Assembly: GCA_016280485.1 (NCBI GenBank)
Contig: JAEEGU010000057.1
Span: 1 to 14,551 of the forward strand
Direction: 5' to 3'
Length of the DNA stretch: 14,551 bases
From: Bacillota bacterium
Lineage (GTDB): Bacteria; Bacillota; Clostridia; Peptostreptococcales; Anaerovoracaceae
Made by a program: the position numbers and the translations under genes. Positions 5,070-12,575 of the stretch are shown piece by piece. The notes under the pieces are model-generated. The model did not search any database, was not told where the DNA came from, and saw only the letters and a list, made by a program, of their open reading frames with translations. Position 1 is the first letter of the stretch. Each line of letters begins with the position of its first letter.

Positions 5070-5903
5070 ATGTTTTGGAGAAAGAGAAAGAAAAATGTGG
5101 AAGTAGCAGAGAACAAAGAGACGGAGCTTTCAAGCGTTGATAAAGCTGTGGCTATATTAGCACCGGAATATGCGTGGCAGGAAGTTGATGAATATGCTAT
5201 ATTACTTGAAGCGCTTGCAAAAGAAGTTGGTTGTGAACGCGAAAACAGGATGGAATTTGACTATACTGATTGGGATAATCAAGCATCAACTGATATTTCG
5301 GAAATGCAAAAGCGAATTGATAATATGAAATTAGTCGGTCGCGTAATAAAAGATATTAGATTTACATCCTATATCTATGGAGAACGAGGTTCGTGGTTTG
5401 GAAACACTTTGGATGACTTTGCCGAAGCGTATTGCAAGAATGCGGAGATCGGAAAGGGTTTCGAGGGAATTATTGAGAACCTACCGGATAATCCTAAATT
5501 TGAGCTGGATTTTATGATGGATGATCCTGTGATAATTGAGTTTGAAGATGGCAATCGATTTGAGATACTTACATTTGTCGAGGGTTCATTTATTGCTACA
5601 ATGAATGAACTGCCGTGGAACGTGAAAGGAAAAGTGAATATAGAAACAATCAATGCTTCAAAACTCATCGACTTTTGCAAAGGGGGAGTCATTACAAAGG
5701 TTGAGGTCGAAGGAGGCAAAACGGATTTCGCAGAAGATGGAGTGCTCGTGGTTAGGATATTTTGGAAGACGGATGCCGAATATTTCTTTGAGTTTTCGAG
5801 TATTGCGCATGATTATATGGCTGTTTCGGTTGGGAATTCCAATTTTGAAATACTACGGGTACCGGTTATAAAGGCGTTGAAAAGCATGTATAAACCGTTA
5901 TAG
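5070..5903 (+). CDS. Uncharacterised protein, MFW-basic start, shared C-terminal domain (short paralogue)
   Basis: I do not recognise a family. The protein has 277 aa and begins MFWRKRKK, followed by an acidic linker. Residues 76-277 are homologous to residues 257-455 of the next gene: EMQKRIDNMKLVGRVIKDI matches ELRRIVSRMNLEGREIEDI, then SYIY/SHIY, PVIIEFEDGNRFEI/PILIKFKDGARLEV, GSFIATMNE/GCFNISMNQ, and ASKLIDFCKGGVITKVEV/VSKLLAFCKGAKITRAEV. The region alternates beta strands with two helices and has no visible catalytic motif, membrane segment or signal peptide. The ATG at 5070 is preferred to the upstream TTG because AGGGA precedes it and because all three neighbours share the MFW start. 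Cotranscription with rtcB suggests a role in RNA repair or binding, but this is inference. Confidence 0.8.
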   Translation: MFWRKRKKNVEVAENKETELSSVDKAVAILAPEYAWQEVDEYAILLEALAKEVGCERENRMEFDYTDWDNQASTDISEMQKRIDNMKLVGRVIKDIRFTSYIYGERGSWFGNTLDDFAEAYCKNAEIGKGFEGIIENLPDNPKFELDFMMDDPVIIEFEDGNRFEILTFVEGSFIATMNELPWNVKGKVNIETINASKLIDFCKGGVITKVEVEGGKTDFAEDGVLVVRIFWKTDAEYFFEFSSIAHDYMAVSVGNSNFEILRVPVIKALKSMYKPL

Positions 5904-6025
5904 CGTCGGTTAAGGAGGAAGGTTAGGAGACTGGAGCCATTTAGTACACGAAGGTATTTTTATCGGACAGCAAAAGGATAAAATGAAAGTGAAAAGGGGA
6001 CGTAAACACCTCGGAGGTGGATAGA

Positions 6026-7393
6026 ATGTTTTGGAACAGGAGTAAAGTGATAGAAAAATCGGCTGAAACGAAAGCACCGACGGAGCAGTCAAAAGTTGAT
6101 TTGATGCTTAAAAAATATCCATTTGAAATGCGCTTTTATGAAGCAACTTCTTTGATTAAATTCTTCAAAGAGTATGCAGATGTTTTTAGAAATGAGAGAA
6201 TAAGAGGAATTTTGGCTCCGATGGGTCTGGAATGGAGTATTAATAAGAAAACGCGAAGAAAGGTATACTCCGAGACAGAGACTATCTTCATTGAGTTCGA
6301 TTCTTTTGCAATGGAAATTTATTACTGCTTCGCTTCCGATTTAACCATTAACCTTCGGAAAAACGGTTCGATTTCAGGAAATAAATGCACTTTTGAGTAT
6401 GATGTTCATACTTATGCTCGTAATGGTTATATTACCTTCCCGGATAAAACATTGAGCGAGGTTATAATATCTCGATTTTCGAGTGAATTCGAAGTCGATG
6501 GGCCAAGCAGCGCCGTGCGCATCGATGGAGGTGACTATTTCTCGGATATCATATTCATGTGCGGGGACAGAGGGCTGCGGTTAAACCCTGAACCGGCAGT
6601 TTTTGATGGCTATTTGGATTATGAGCTCGTGGATCGTCAAGACCTGGAAGACCTGATAATGGATCCTGCATACTATTACGAAAGAATTATTTTAGGCAAA
6701 GACTTGTTCAGTTCAAAGCCAAACGATAGTCATGCTACTGAGGAACATTCCGGGCGCAGCTGTGCGGAGTGGAAAAACAATGCGACGAGAAACGTTGCAG
6801 AGCTTCGAAGAATAGTCTCGAGGATGAATCTTGAAGGGCGAGAAATAGAGGATATTAAATTGATGTCCCACATTTATAATATGACAGATGAACGATTTGC
6901 CGAATTGGCCCATAAGGCTGCCGAAGAATTTCCTCAAGAATTCAGGCAAGAATTTTGCTCAAAGGAACTTCCGGAATATTTTCCTATTCCATTATGCCTT
7001 GAGTTGAAAGAGCCGATACTAATTAAATTCAAAGACGGCGCACGACTTGAAGTCTTTGCACCGACAGACGGATGCTTTAATATCAGCATGAATCAAATTT
7101 TAGAGGCTACAAATGGAATTGATAGCAAAGAAAACGTAAATGTTTCTAAACTGCTTGCATTCTGCAAAGGAGCAAAGATAACACGCGCAGAGGTTGTGAC
7201 GGGGACTGATTTTGACGGTTCGGAAATTCTTATAGGTATTAGCATCGGATGGAAAAGAGACGGTGAGGATGAATACGCCTTTTTGGTTGCGGGTACCATT
7301 CGTGATTTTATGGAGCTTAGTATTGTGACAAAAGAAGGGAAGCAGCTGAGTTATCCATATGGAAGGCTAAAGAAGTGTCTGTGTAAAGCATAG
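6026..7393 (+). CDS. Uncharacterised protein, MFW-basic start, shared C-terminal domain (long paralogue)
   Basis: The protein has 455 aa and is of unknown family. It starts MFWNRSK. Residues 25-235 form a mixed alpha/beta region (starting VDLMLKKYPFEMRFYEA) not found in the neighbours. Residues 240-256 are a linker, and 257-455 repeat the C-terminal domain of the preceding gene, so it looks like that paralogue with an extra N-terminal domain inserted. No catalytic motif is evident. The start is fixed by a perfect GGAGGT at 6013-6018 and the shared MFW. The 122-nt gap from the previous gene shows no hairpin and no convincing promoter, so read-through from rtcB is likely. The next gene follows after 19 nt. 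Confidence 0.8.
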   Translation: MFWNRSKVIEKSAETKAPTEQSKVDLMLKKYPFEMRFYEATSLIKFFKEYADVFRNERIRGILAPMGLEWSINKKTRRKVYSETETIFIEFDSFAMEIYYCFASDLTINLRKNGSISGNKCTFEYDVHTYARNGYITFPDKTLSEVIISRFSSEFEVDGPSSAVRIDGGDYFSDIIFMCGDRGLRLNPEPAVFDGYLDYELVDRQDLEDLIMDPAYYYERIILGKDLFSSKPNDSHATEEHSGRSCAEWKNNATRNVAELRRIVSRMNLEGREIEDIKLMSHIYNMTDERFAELAHKAAEEFPQEFRQEFCSKELPEYFPIPLCLELKEPILIKFKDGARLEVFAPTDGCFNISMNQILEATNGIDSKENVNVSKLLAFCKGAKITRAEVVTGTDFDGSEILIGISIGWKRDGEDEYAFLVAGTIRDFMELSIVTKEGKQLSYPYGRLKKCLCKA

Positions 7394-7412
7394 TGTATTG
7401 AGGAGGGTATCG

Positions 7413-8984
7413 ATGTTTTGGAAAAAAAAGAAGAAAGAGACGCGCGCAAATGTTGAGGATGCGTCGAAAAAGGAAAAGCCATTATACTTAAGAATTGCAG
7501 AGGCGGTTACAAATGATGGTTTGCCAAAAGACTTTGAACTGGAGCCGGATGAAATCGCAGATGGCATATACTTCCAACCCGGTGCCAGAGACGGAATGAT
7601 GTGCTTTACTGTTGCGCTCAGAGAATTGGATGATGAGGAAAAGAACAAAATTACAAAAATAATCATAAAGATTTCCGAGGGAAATGAGGTGGCAGTTGAA
7701 GAATCATTATGCGAACTCTTTAAGGAAAGACGTATGATTGAGTGCATGGATTTTGTTCAAGATGAGATTCTAAAAAACAAGGCGCGCATAAACATAGACA
7801 ATTTGTTAGGAATAGCACTATATGAGGTTTTTACAAGCGCCAATGCCGAATGTGTGAAGTTTGGACTGCTTGTTTTGGGAATGTTCAAAACAGGCGTGGA
7901 CGCACAGATTCGAGAGGCCATAAAAACGCTCGCTTTGTATGAGGAATTCACTCTCTTTTGCCTTTTCAATATGGAAAATTGGGATAACGCAGAGGACGAA
8001 ATCCTAGATGTTGCTAAAAAGACAGAAAGCTGGGGGCGTGTGCATGCCATAAAAATCATTAAAGGTGAGCATAAGTGGACCAGAAAATGGCTCATAACAG
8101 AAGGCGCTTATAATAGTGCGCATTTAAGCTACACAGCATACGATTGCTATGTTAAAGGACAGCTTTATGACGAGCTTGGAGGATTTCTATCCGATGAGGA
8201 ATTTGAAGGAGCATGTACGATTATGGAAGGGCTCCTAGAGGAAGGTCCAATGGATGGTATATCAAGGGTAGAGGAGGTATGCGATTTCCTAAGACGATTT
8301 GTTTCACAATATGCTAACCGTTCAATTAAACTCTATCAGTACGAACTGCTTTTATACATCATAGATTATCTGGAACGCGCAGAAAATGAAAATACTGAAG
8401 CAGAGAAAGTAAAAAAACTTTGCGAAGAAATATTGCACTCTGATGAGTGCGTTTGGGTTGTAAAGCGAGCGATTAAAGACGGCGAAGGAGCCGGCCTTGC
8501 GAAAGAGTTAGGCCTTGATTTCAGCGAGGAGTATTACAATCTTCTAAAGTCAGATTGCAAAAAATACAGTCATTTAGCAGCTGTGCTCATGGAAAATCCG
8601 GAAAATGTAGATTGGGTAGTAAGTGTATTCGAAAATGCATATGGCGATCTCAAGGGTGTTAGCGATCCCAACGCCTGGGCGTTTGATGATGACGTGATTA
8701 CAGTAGTCATGTGCATACAGGAGTTGAAACCACACATCGGTAAAGGCGTTTCGCTCTTAGCGAAAGCTAGCAGTTCAACTGCTCGCCAATTGAGAAACAT
8801 GGTTTTAAATGTGGCGGAAGCTTGGATGGAGACCAGTGGGAAATCAATAGCAGAAATTGCTCCGGAGCTGTATGAGACGTTTGAAGAAATGCTATGTAAT
8901 GAAACAGTTGAAGATTACAAATTCCGCATCCAAGGGATATTAAGCAATCAAATATATATTCCCGAACCATTAAGAATTGGATAA
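7413..8984 (+). CDS. Uncharacterised alpha-helical (HEAT-like) protein with MFW-basic start
   Basis: The protein has 523 aa. It opens with MFWKKKKKE like its two neighbours, but the rest is different: almost entirely amphipathic helices of 15-20 residues, with HEAT-like pairs most evident near residues 455-515 (ARQLRNMVLNVAEAWMETSG, then IAPELYETFEEML). This suggests an alpha-solenoid scaffold. The TROVE domain of Ro60/Rsr is also HEAT-like, but the C-terminal vWA domain with DxSxS is absent and I see no specific match. The start at 7413 is fixed by GAGGAGG at 7400-7406. It is the last gene of the rtcB unit. A scaffold that binds RNA or protein partners is a plausible but unproven role. Confidence 0.78.
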   Translation: MFWKKKKKETRANVEDASKKEKPLYLRIAEAVTNDGLPKDFELEPDEIADGIYFQPGARDGMMCFTVALRELDDEEKNKITKIIIKISEGNEVAVEESLCELFKERRMIECMDFVQDEILKNKARINIDNLLGIALYEVFTSANAECVKFGLLVLGMFKTGVDAQIREAIKTLALYEEFTLFCLFNMENWDNAEDEILDVAKKTESWGRVHAIKIIKGEHKWTRKWLITEGAYNSAHLSYTAYDCYVKGQLYDELGGFLSDEEFEGACTIMEGLLEEGPMDGISRVEEVCDFLRRFVSQYANRSIKLYQYELLLYIIDYLERAENENTEAEKVKKLCEEILHSDECVWVVKRAIKDGEGAGLAKELGLDFSEEYYNLLKSDCKKYSHLAAVLMENPENVDWVVSVFENAYGDLKGVSDPNAWAFDDDVITVVMCIQELKPHIGKGVSLLAKASSSTARQLRNMVLNVAEAWMETSGKSIAEIAPELYETFEEMLCNETVEDYKFRIQGILSNQIYIPEPLRIG

Positions 8985-9006
8985 ACGGCTAATCGGACAG
9001 AAAAAA

Positions 9007-9035
9007 TTGCAGCTCATTTTTTATATTATTATGCT
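9007..9035 (+). promoter_or_regulatory. Promoter of the second WYL regulator
   Basis: TTGCAG (9007-9012) and TATGCT (9030-9035) are separated by 17 nt. Transcription would start inside the left arm of the inverted repeat at 9036-9077, which places that repeat where a repressor would block initiation. Confidence 0.5.
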
Positions 9036-9077
9036 AAAATGTACTTTAGTAAAACACACTTTACTAAAGTACATTTT
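9036..9077. repeat. Perfect 18-bp inverted repeat, candidate operator
   Basis: The arm AAAATGTACTTTAGTAAA (9036-9053) is followed by the 6-nt loop ACACAC and its exact reverse complement (9060-9077). Each arm also contains a local palindrome, TTTAGTAAA at 9045-9053 and TTTACTAAA at 9060-9068. It is AT-rich and lacks a GC stem, so it is a poor intrinsic terminator. It sits at the predicted transcription start of the following WYL gene and is better read as an operator, possibly autoregulatory. A double role in ending the upstream unit is possible. Confidence 0.75.
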
Positions 9078-9160
9078 GCTTCTCGCGGTAAAATTATACC
9101 AGATCCGGGAAAAGACGAAATAGCAAAAGCCGAAAGACACGAAAGAAACGGAGGCGCAAA

Positions 9161-10156
9161 GTGGCGAGGGGAACGAAGCAGAAATTCAAATTTTATCATG
9201 TTGCAAAGATTATGCTCGAAAAGACCGACGACGAGCACGGGCTGACGGTGCCGCAGCTCATTGAAGAGCTTGCAAAGGAGGGCGTGACGGCGGAGAGAAA
9301 GAGCATATACGCGGACTTTGCCGATATGCAGGAGGAGCTCGGAATCGATGTTATAAAGGAACAGCACGGCAAGGACACATTCTACTATGTGGGTAATCGT
9401 GATTTCGAGCTTGCCGAGGTGAAACTGCTTATTGACGCAATTCAGGCCTCGAAGTTTATAACGGAGAAAAAGTCACGTGAGCTTATCGGAAAACTCAAGC
9501 GCTTAGTAAGCACTTATCAGGCGCGACAGCTTCAGCGCGAGGTTTTTATAAGCGATCGTGCAAAGACTATGAATGAGGGCGTTTACTACAATGTAGATGC
9601 CATTCACGCAGCCATGAACGCGAACAGCAAAATACGTTTTAAATATTACAAATGGGACATTACCAAAAAACTCGTGCAGCGCAATAAGGGCGAGTGGTTC
9701 AAGGTAAGTCCACTTGCACTGACTTGGAATGATGAAAACTACTATCTGGTCGCATATGACGACTGGAAGCAGGAGATAAAGCATTACCGCGTTGACAAAA
9801 TGAAGGAGATTACGGCTACCGGGGAAAAAAGTGAGGGCAAGGAAGACTTTAAGAAGTTCGACATGGCGGCATATTCAAAGGCAACATTTGGGATGTATAA
9901 CGGCACGCGCGAGCGCGTGAATATTCGCTTCGCAAATGAAATGTGCGGCGTGCTCTTTGACCGCTTCGGAAAGGACATTACCGTTTGGCCTGTTGACGAT
10001 GGGCATAGCGAGACCTCGGTGGTGGTTAGCGTCAGCCCACAGTTTTTCGGCTGGATATTCAGCCTTGGAGAAGGTGTTAAAGTAGTAGGACCTTCGAATG
10101 TTGTTGAGGAGCTGAGACACTATGCGGAAAGTTTTTTAAGTGCTCAGCAATTTTAG
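9161..10156 (+). CDS. HTH-WYL transcriptional regulator (DeoR/YafY type)
   Basis: The protein has 331 aa. A winged helix-turn-helix occupies residues 8-75 (GLTVPQLIEELAKEGVTAERKSIYADFADMQ holds the turn and recognition helix). A helical linker runs to about 135. The WYL domain covers about 140-215 with SPLALTWNDENYYLVAYD and the basic HYRVDKMKEI strand. The C-terminal WCX-like domain fills 225-331 (RVNIRFANEM, later FFGWIFSLGEGVKVVGP). The GTG at 9161 is chosen because GGAGG ends 6 nt before it; the protein then begins MARGTKQKFK, typical of the family. This is the common WYL architecture and differs from the RHH-WYL protein at 2147. It may regulate itself through the palindrome at 9036-9077. 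The regulated genes and ligand are unknown. Confidence 0.92.
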   Translation: MARGTKQKFKFYHVAKIMLEKTDDEHGLTVPQLIEELAKEGVTAERKSIYADFADMQEELGIDVIKEQHGKDTFYYVGNRDFELAEVKLLIDAIQASKFITEKKSRELIGKLKRLVSTYQARQLQREVFISDRAKTMNEGVYYNVDAIHAAMNANSKIRFKYYKWDITKKLVQRNKGEWFKVSPLALTWNDENYYLVAYDDWKQEIKHYRVDKMKEITATGEKSEGKEDFKKFDMAAYSKATFGMYNGTRERVNIRFANEMCGVLFDRFGKDITVWPVDDGHSETSVVVSVSPQFFGWIFSLGEGVKVVGPSNVVEELRHYAESFLSAQQF

Positions 10157-10185
10157 CAAATTCGTCAAAGCCCCTTAATTCGCCC

Positions 10186-10223
10186 TTGAAAAGCACCTGA
10201 AAACCATATATAATTATATGGTT
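10186..10223 (+). promoter_or_regulatory. Promoter of mreB/mbl with a palindrome over the -10 box
   Basis: TTGAAA (10186-10191) and a perfect TATAAT (10209-10214) are separated by 17 nt. AACCATATA (10202-10210) and TATATGGTT (10215-10223) are inverted copies around TAAT, so the -10 box lies at the centre of a palindrome. The -35 region belongs to the 15-mer also found at 767-781. The leader to the start codon is about 80 nt; no known riboswitch is recognised in it. Confidence 0.65.
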
Positions 10224-10302
10224 AAAACAATTATTATGCCGTAGGGACAACTCCACGCAGGGGCGACCTGACAGAGCGGCATTATAGAATGGAGATAAAT
10301 AA

Positions 10303-11322
10303 ATGGCATTTACAGAAATCGGAATTGACCTGGGTACTGCAAATGTACTGGTCTATATAAAGGGAAAGGGCATAGTGCTCAACGAGCCTAGTGTGGTGGC
10401 TGTAAACAAGAACACCAACGAAATTATGGCAGTCGGTGAGGATGCGCGTCAGATGCTGGGACGTACGCCGGGAAACATCGTGGCTATCCGTCCTCTCAGA
10501 GATGGCGTTATTTCCGACTACGACATCACAGAACGCATGCTGAAATATTTCATCCGCAAATCCTGCGGTGGCGGCCGATTCTTTAAGCCGAGAATTATGA
10601 TTTGCATCCCGAGCTGCGTTACAGAGGTTGAAAAGCGTGCTGTTCGCGAGTCTGCAGAGCAGGCAGGCGGCAAGGCTGTATACCTCATGGAGGAACCACT
10701 CGCTGCGGCAATCGGTGCGGGACTTGATGTTTCAAGACCTGACGGTTGCATGGTAATCGATATCGGCGGCGGTACCACAGACATCGCGGTAATCGCGCTT
10801 GGCGGCATCGTAACCTCCGCATCCGTAAAGGTAGCGGGCGACAAATTCGATGAAGCCATCACAAAGTACATGAAGAACGAGCACCGTCTCTACATAGGTG
10901 AGCGTACAGCCGAGGAAATGAAAAAGAGCATCGGTACGGCTTATCCGCGCGAGGAAATGATGGTAGCGGAATGCCGCGGCAGAGACGCCGTTTCAGGCCT
11001 TCCAAAGAACATCGAAATCACATCCAAGGAGATGCTCGAGGCACTCGAGGAGCCACTTTCGACTATTTGCGAAGCGGTACACGGCGTGCTCCAGGACACA
11101 CCTCCTGAGCTTGCTGCCGACATCAGCAACAAGGGCATCGTCATCACCGGTGGCGGCGCTCTCTTAAACGGCATCGACAAGCGTATCGAGGAAACGACAG
11201 GTATCAAGGTTACAATTGCTGAAGATCCGACCAGCTGCGTTGCAGTCGGCACCGGCAGGGCTCTTGAGAACCTCGACCTCTTCGAAAACACAGAAATCAA
11301 CAAACGCAGACCATATATCTAG
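10303..11322 (+). CDS. mreB: MreB/Mbl family rod-shape determining actin homologue
   Basis: This 339-aa bacterial actin polymerises under the membrane and guides lateral wall synthesis. The phosphate-1 loop IDLGTANVLVY (residues 8-18), the connecting segment FKPRIMICIPSCVTEVEKRAV, the phosphate-2 loop VIDIGGGTTDIAV and the adenosine motif GIVITGGGALLNGI are all intact. Length equals the family norm. GGAGAT 8 nt before the ATG supports the start. It is a single gene with its own promoter and terminator; mreC and mreD are not next to it, which fits an Mbl- or MreBH-like stand-alone paralogue rather than the mreBCD copy. Sequence alone does not separate mreB from mbl here. Confidence 0.94.
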   Translation: MAFTEIGIDLGTANVLVYIKGKGIVLNEPSVVAVNKNTNEIMAVGEDARQMLGRTPGNIVAIRPLRDGVISDYDITERMLKYFIRKSCGGGRFFKPRIMICIPSCVTEVEKRAVRESAEQAGGKAVYLMEEPLAAAIGAGLDVSRPDGCMVIDIGGGTTDIAVIALGGIVTSASVKVAGDKFDEAITKYMKNEHRLYIGERTAEEMKKSIGTAYPREEMMVAECRGRDAVSGLPKNIEITSKEMLEALEEPLSTICEAVHGVLQDTPPELAADISNKGIVITGGGALLNGIDKRIEETTGIKVTIAEDPTSCVAVGTGRALENLDLFENTEINKRRPYI

Positions 11323-11329
11323 AATTACG

Positions 11330-11359
11330 GGGTCAGACGATAATCTGACCCTCTTTTTT
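11330..11359 (+). terminator. Intrinsic terminator of mreB/mbl
   Basis: GGGTCAGA (11330-11337) pairs perfectly with TCTGACCC (11344-11351) around a 6-nt loop and is followed by T-C-TTTTTT. This is a textbook rho-independent terminator 7 nt behind the stop codon. Confidence 0.93.
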
Positions 11360-11411
11360 ACCGCCAAAACAGGCACACAAATTTTGCGTGCAGCTGGCAC
11401 AAGGAGAAAAT

Positions 11412-12560
11412 ATGAAATTGGAACTTATCGCCACAGCCACCTTTGGGCTTGAGGCTGTGGTAAAGCGGGAAATAGAGGCCCTCGGCTACAAAATATTAAA
11501 ATCCGAAGACGCAAAGATAACCTATCTCGGCGACGAACGCGCCATCGTTCGCAGCAACCTGTGGCTCCGCTGTGCGGACCGCGTGCTCCTTAAGATGGGC
11601 GAGTTTAAGGCACTCGAGTTTGAAGAGCTCTTCCAGCAGACAAAGGCGCTGCCCTGGGAAGAGTGGATCGTTCCGGACGGCAAGTTCACTGTTACCGGGT
11701 CTTCCGTAAAGTCCAAGCTCCACAGTGTGCCGGCTTGCCAGAGCATAGTGAAAAAGGCGATAGTTTCGCGCCTCTCCGAGGTTTACGGAATGGATGAGTT
11801 CCCGGAGACGGGCGCCGAATATACGGTAAAGGCAACGCTCCTAAAGGACCGCGTAACCCTGACCATCGACACCTCGGGTACGGGACTTCACAAGCGCGGC
11901 TACCGCGTGCAGATGACGGCGGCACCGATAAAGGAGACCCTGGCTGCGGCTATGGTAAGCCTGTCGTTTTGGAGAGCGGGGAGGGTGCTTATCGACCCTT
12001 GCTGCGGATCGGGCACCATTCCGATAGAGGCGGCGATGATGGCAAAAAATATCGCGCCGGGGCTCTCGCGCAGCTTCGCTTCCGAGGGCTGGGAGGCAAT
12101 TCGTCCCGAGCTTTGGAAGGAAGAACGGAAAGCGGCCTACGAGGCAATAGATAACGAAACAGAGCTTGAGATATATGCTTACGACATAGACAAGGCTGCT
12201 GTTGAGGCGGCAGTTGAAAATGCAATCGAGGCGGGAGTCGATGACTGCATTGTGTTTAAGCATATGGATATGCAAAGAATGGATGCCCTTGGCAAAACGG
12301 GCGGCATCGTAATAACCAATCCTCCGTACGGCGAGCGAATCGGCGAAAAGGAGGAAATAGAGAAAATCTATGCGAAATACAGCAGCTTCTTTAAGGAGAA
12401 CCCGACATGGTCGCTCTTCATGATAACCAGCGACAAAGAAGCGGAGGCAAAGACCTTTGGGCGGCCTGCGGACAGACGCAGAAAGCTCTATAACGGTAAT
12501 CTGGAGGTTTGCTATTATCAGTTCCACGGACAAAAGCCTCCAAAGGAAACAAAAGAGTAA
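11412..12560 (+). CDS. rlmL: RlmL/YpsC-type 23S rRNA guanine-N2 methyltransferase
   Basis: The 382-aa protein has an N-terminal THUMP region (about 45-160), which binds RNA, and a Rossmann-fold methyltransferase domain (about 165-375). The SAM-binding motif DPCCGSGT is at 195-202 and the catalytic NPPYGERI at 303-310, the N-P-P-Y form used for exocyclic amine methylation. Homologues such as E. coli RlmL (N-terminal half) and B. subtilis YpsC methylate G2445-type guanines of 23S rRNA; that substrate is assigned by family. The ATG at 11412 has AAGGAG 5 nt upstream; a GTG at 11388 is open in frame but has no such site. The next gene begins 15 nt after the stop, so they may be cotranscribed. Confidence 0.9.
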   Translation: MKLELIATATFGLEAVVKREIEALGYKILKSEDAKITYLGDERAIVRSNLWLRCADRVLLKMGEFKALEFEELFQQTKALPWEEWIVPDGKFTVTGSSVKSKLHSVPACQSIVKKAIVSRLSEVYGMDEFPETGAEYTVKATLLKDRVTLTIDTSGTGLHKRGYRVQMTAAPIKETLAAAMVSLSFWRAGRVLIDPCCGSGTIPIEAAMMAKNIAPGLSRSFASEGWEAIRPELWKEERKAAYEAIDNETELEIYAYDIDKAAVEAAVENAIEAGVDDCIVFKHMDMQRMDALGKTGGIVITNPPYGERIGEKEEIEKIYAKYSSFFKENPTWSLFMITSDKEAEAKTFGRPADRRRKLYNGNLEVCYYQFHGQKPPKETKE

Positions 12561-12575
12561 AGAGAAAAAGACAGA

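Noticed and set aside
4591..5133. Minus-strand open frame of 180 codons opposite the end of rtcB
   Set aside because: It overlaps the conserved catalytic end of RtcB and the start of the next gene, and it shows low-complexity, non-protein-like composition without a ribosome binding site.
7413..8984. Ro60/Rsr (TROVE) identity for the helical protein of the rtcB unit
   Set aside because: It is helical and rtcB-linked, but the vWA/MIDAS motif DxSxS is absent and no specific TROVE sequence match can be pointed out.
11841..12533. Minus-strand open frame of 230 codons opposite the methyltransferase gene
   Set aside because: The plus-strand frame carries all methyltransferase motifs. The antisense frame has no recognisable domain and reflects the GC-rich codon use of the real gene.
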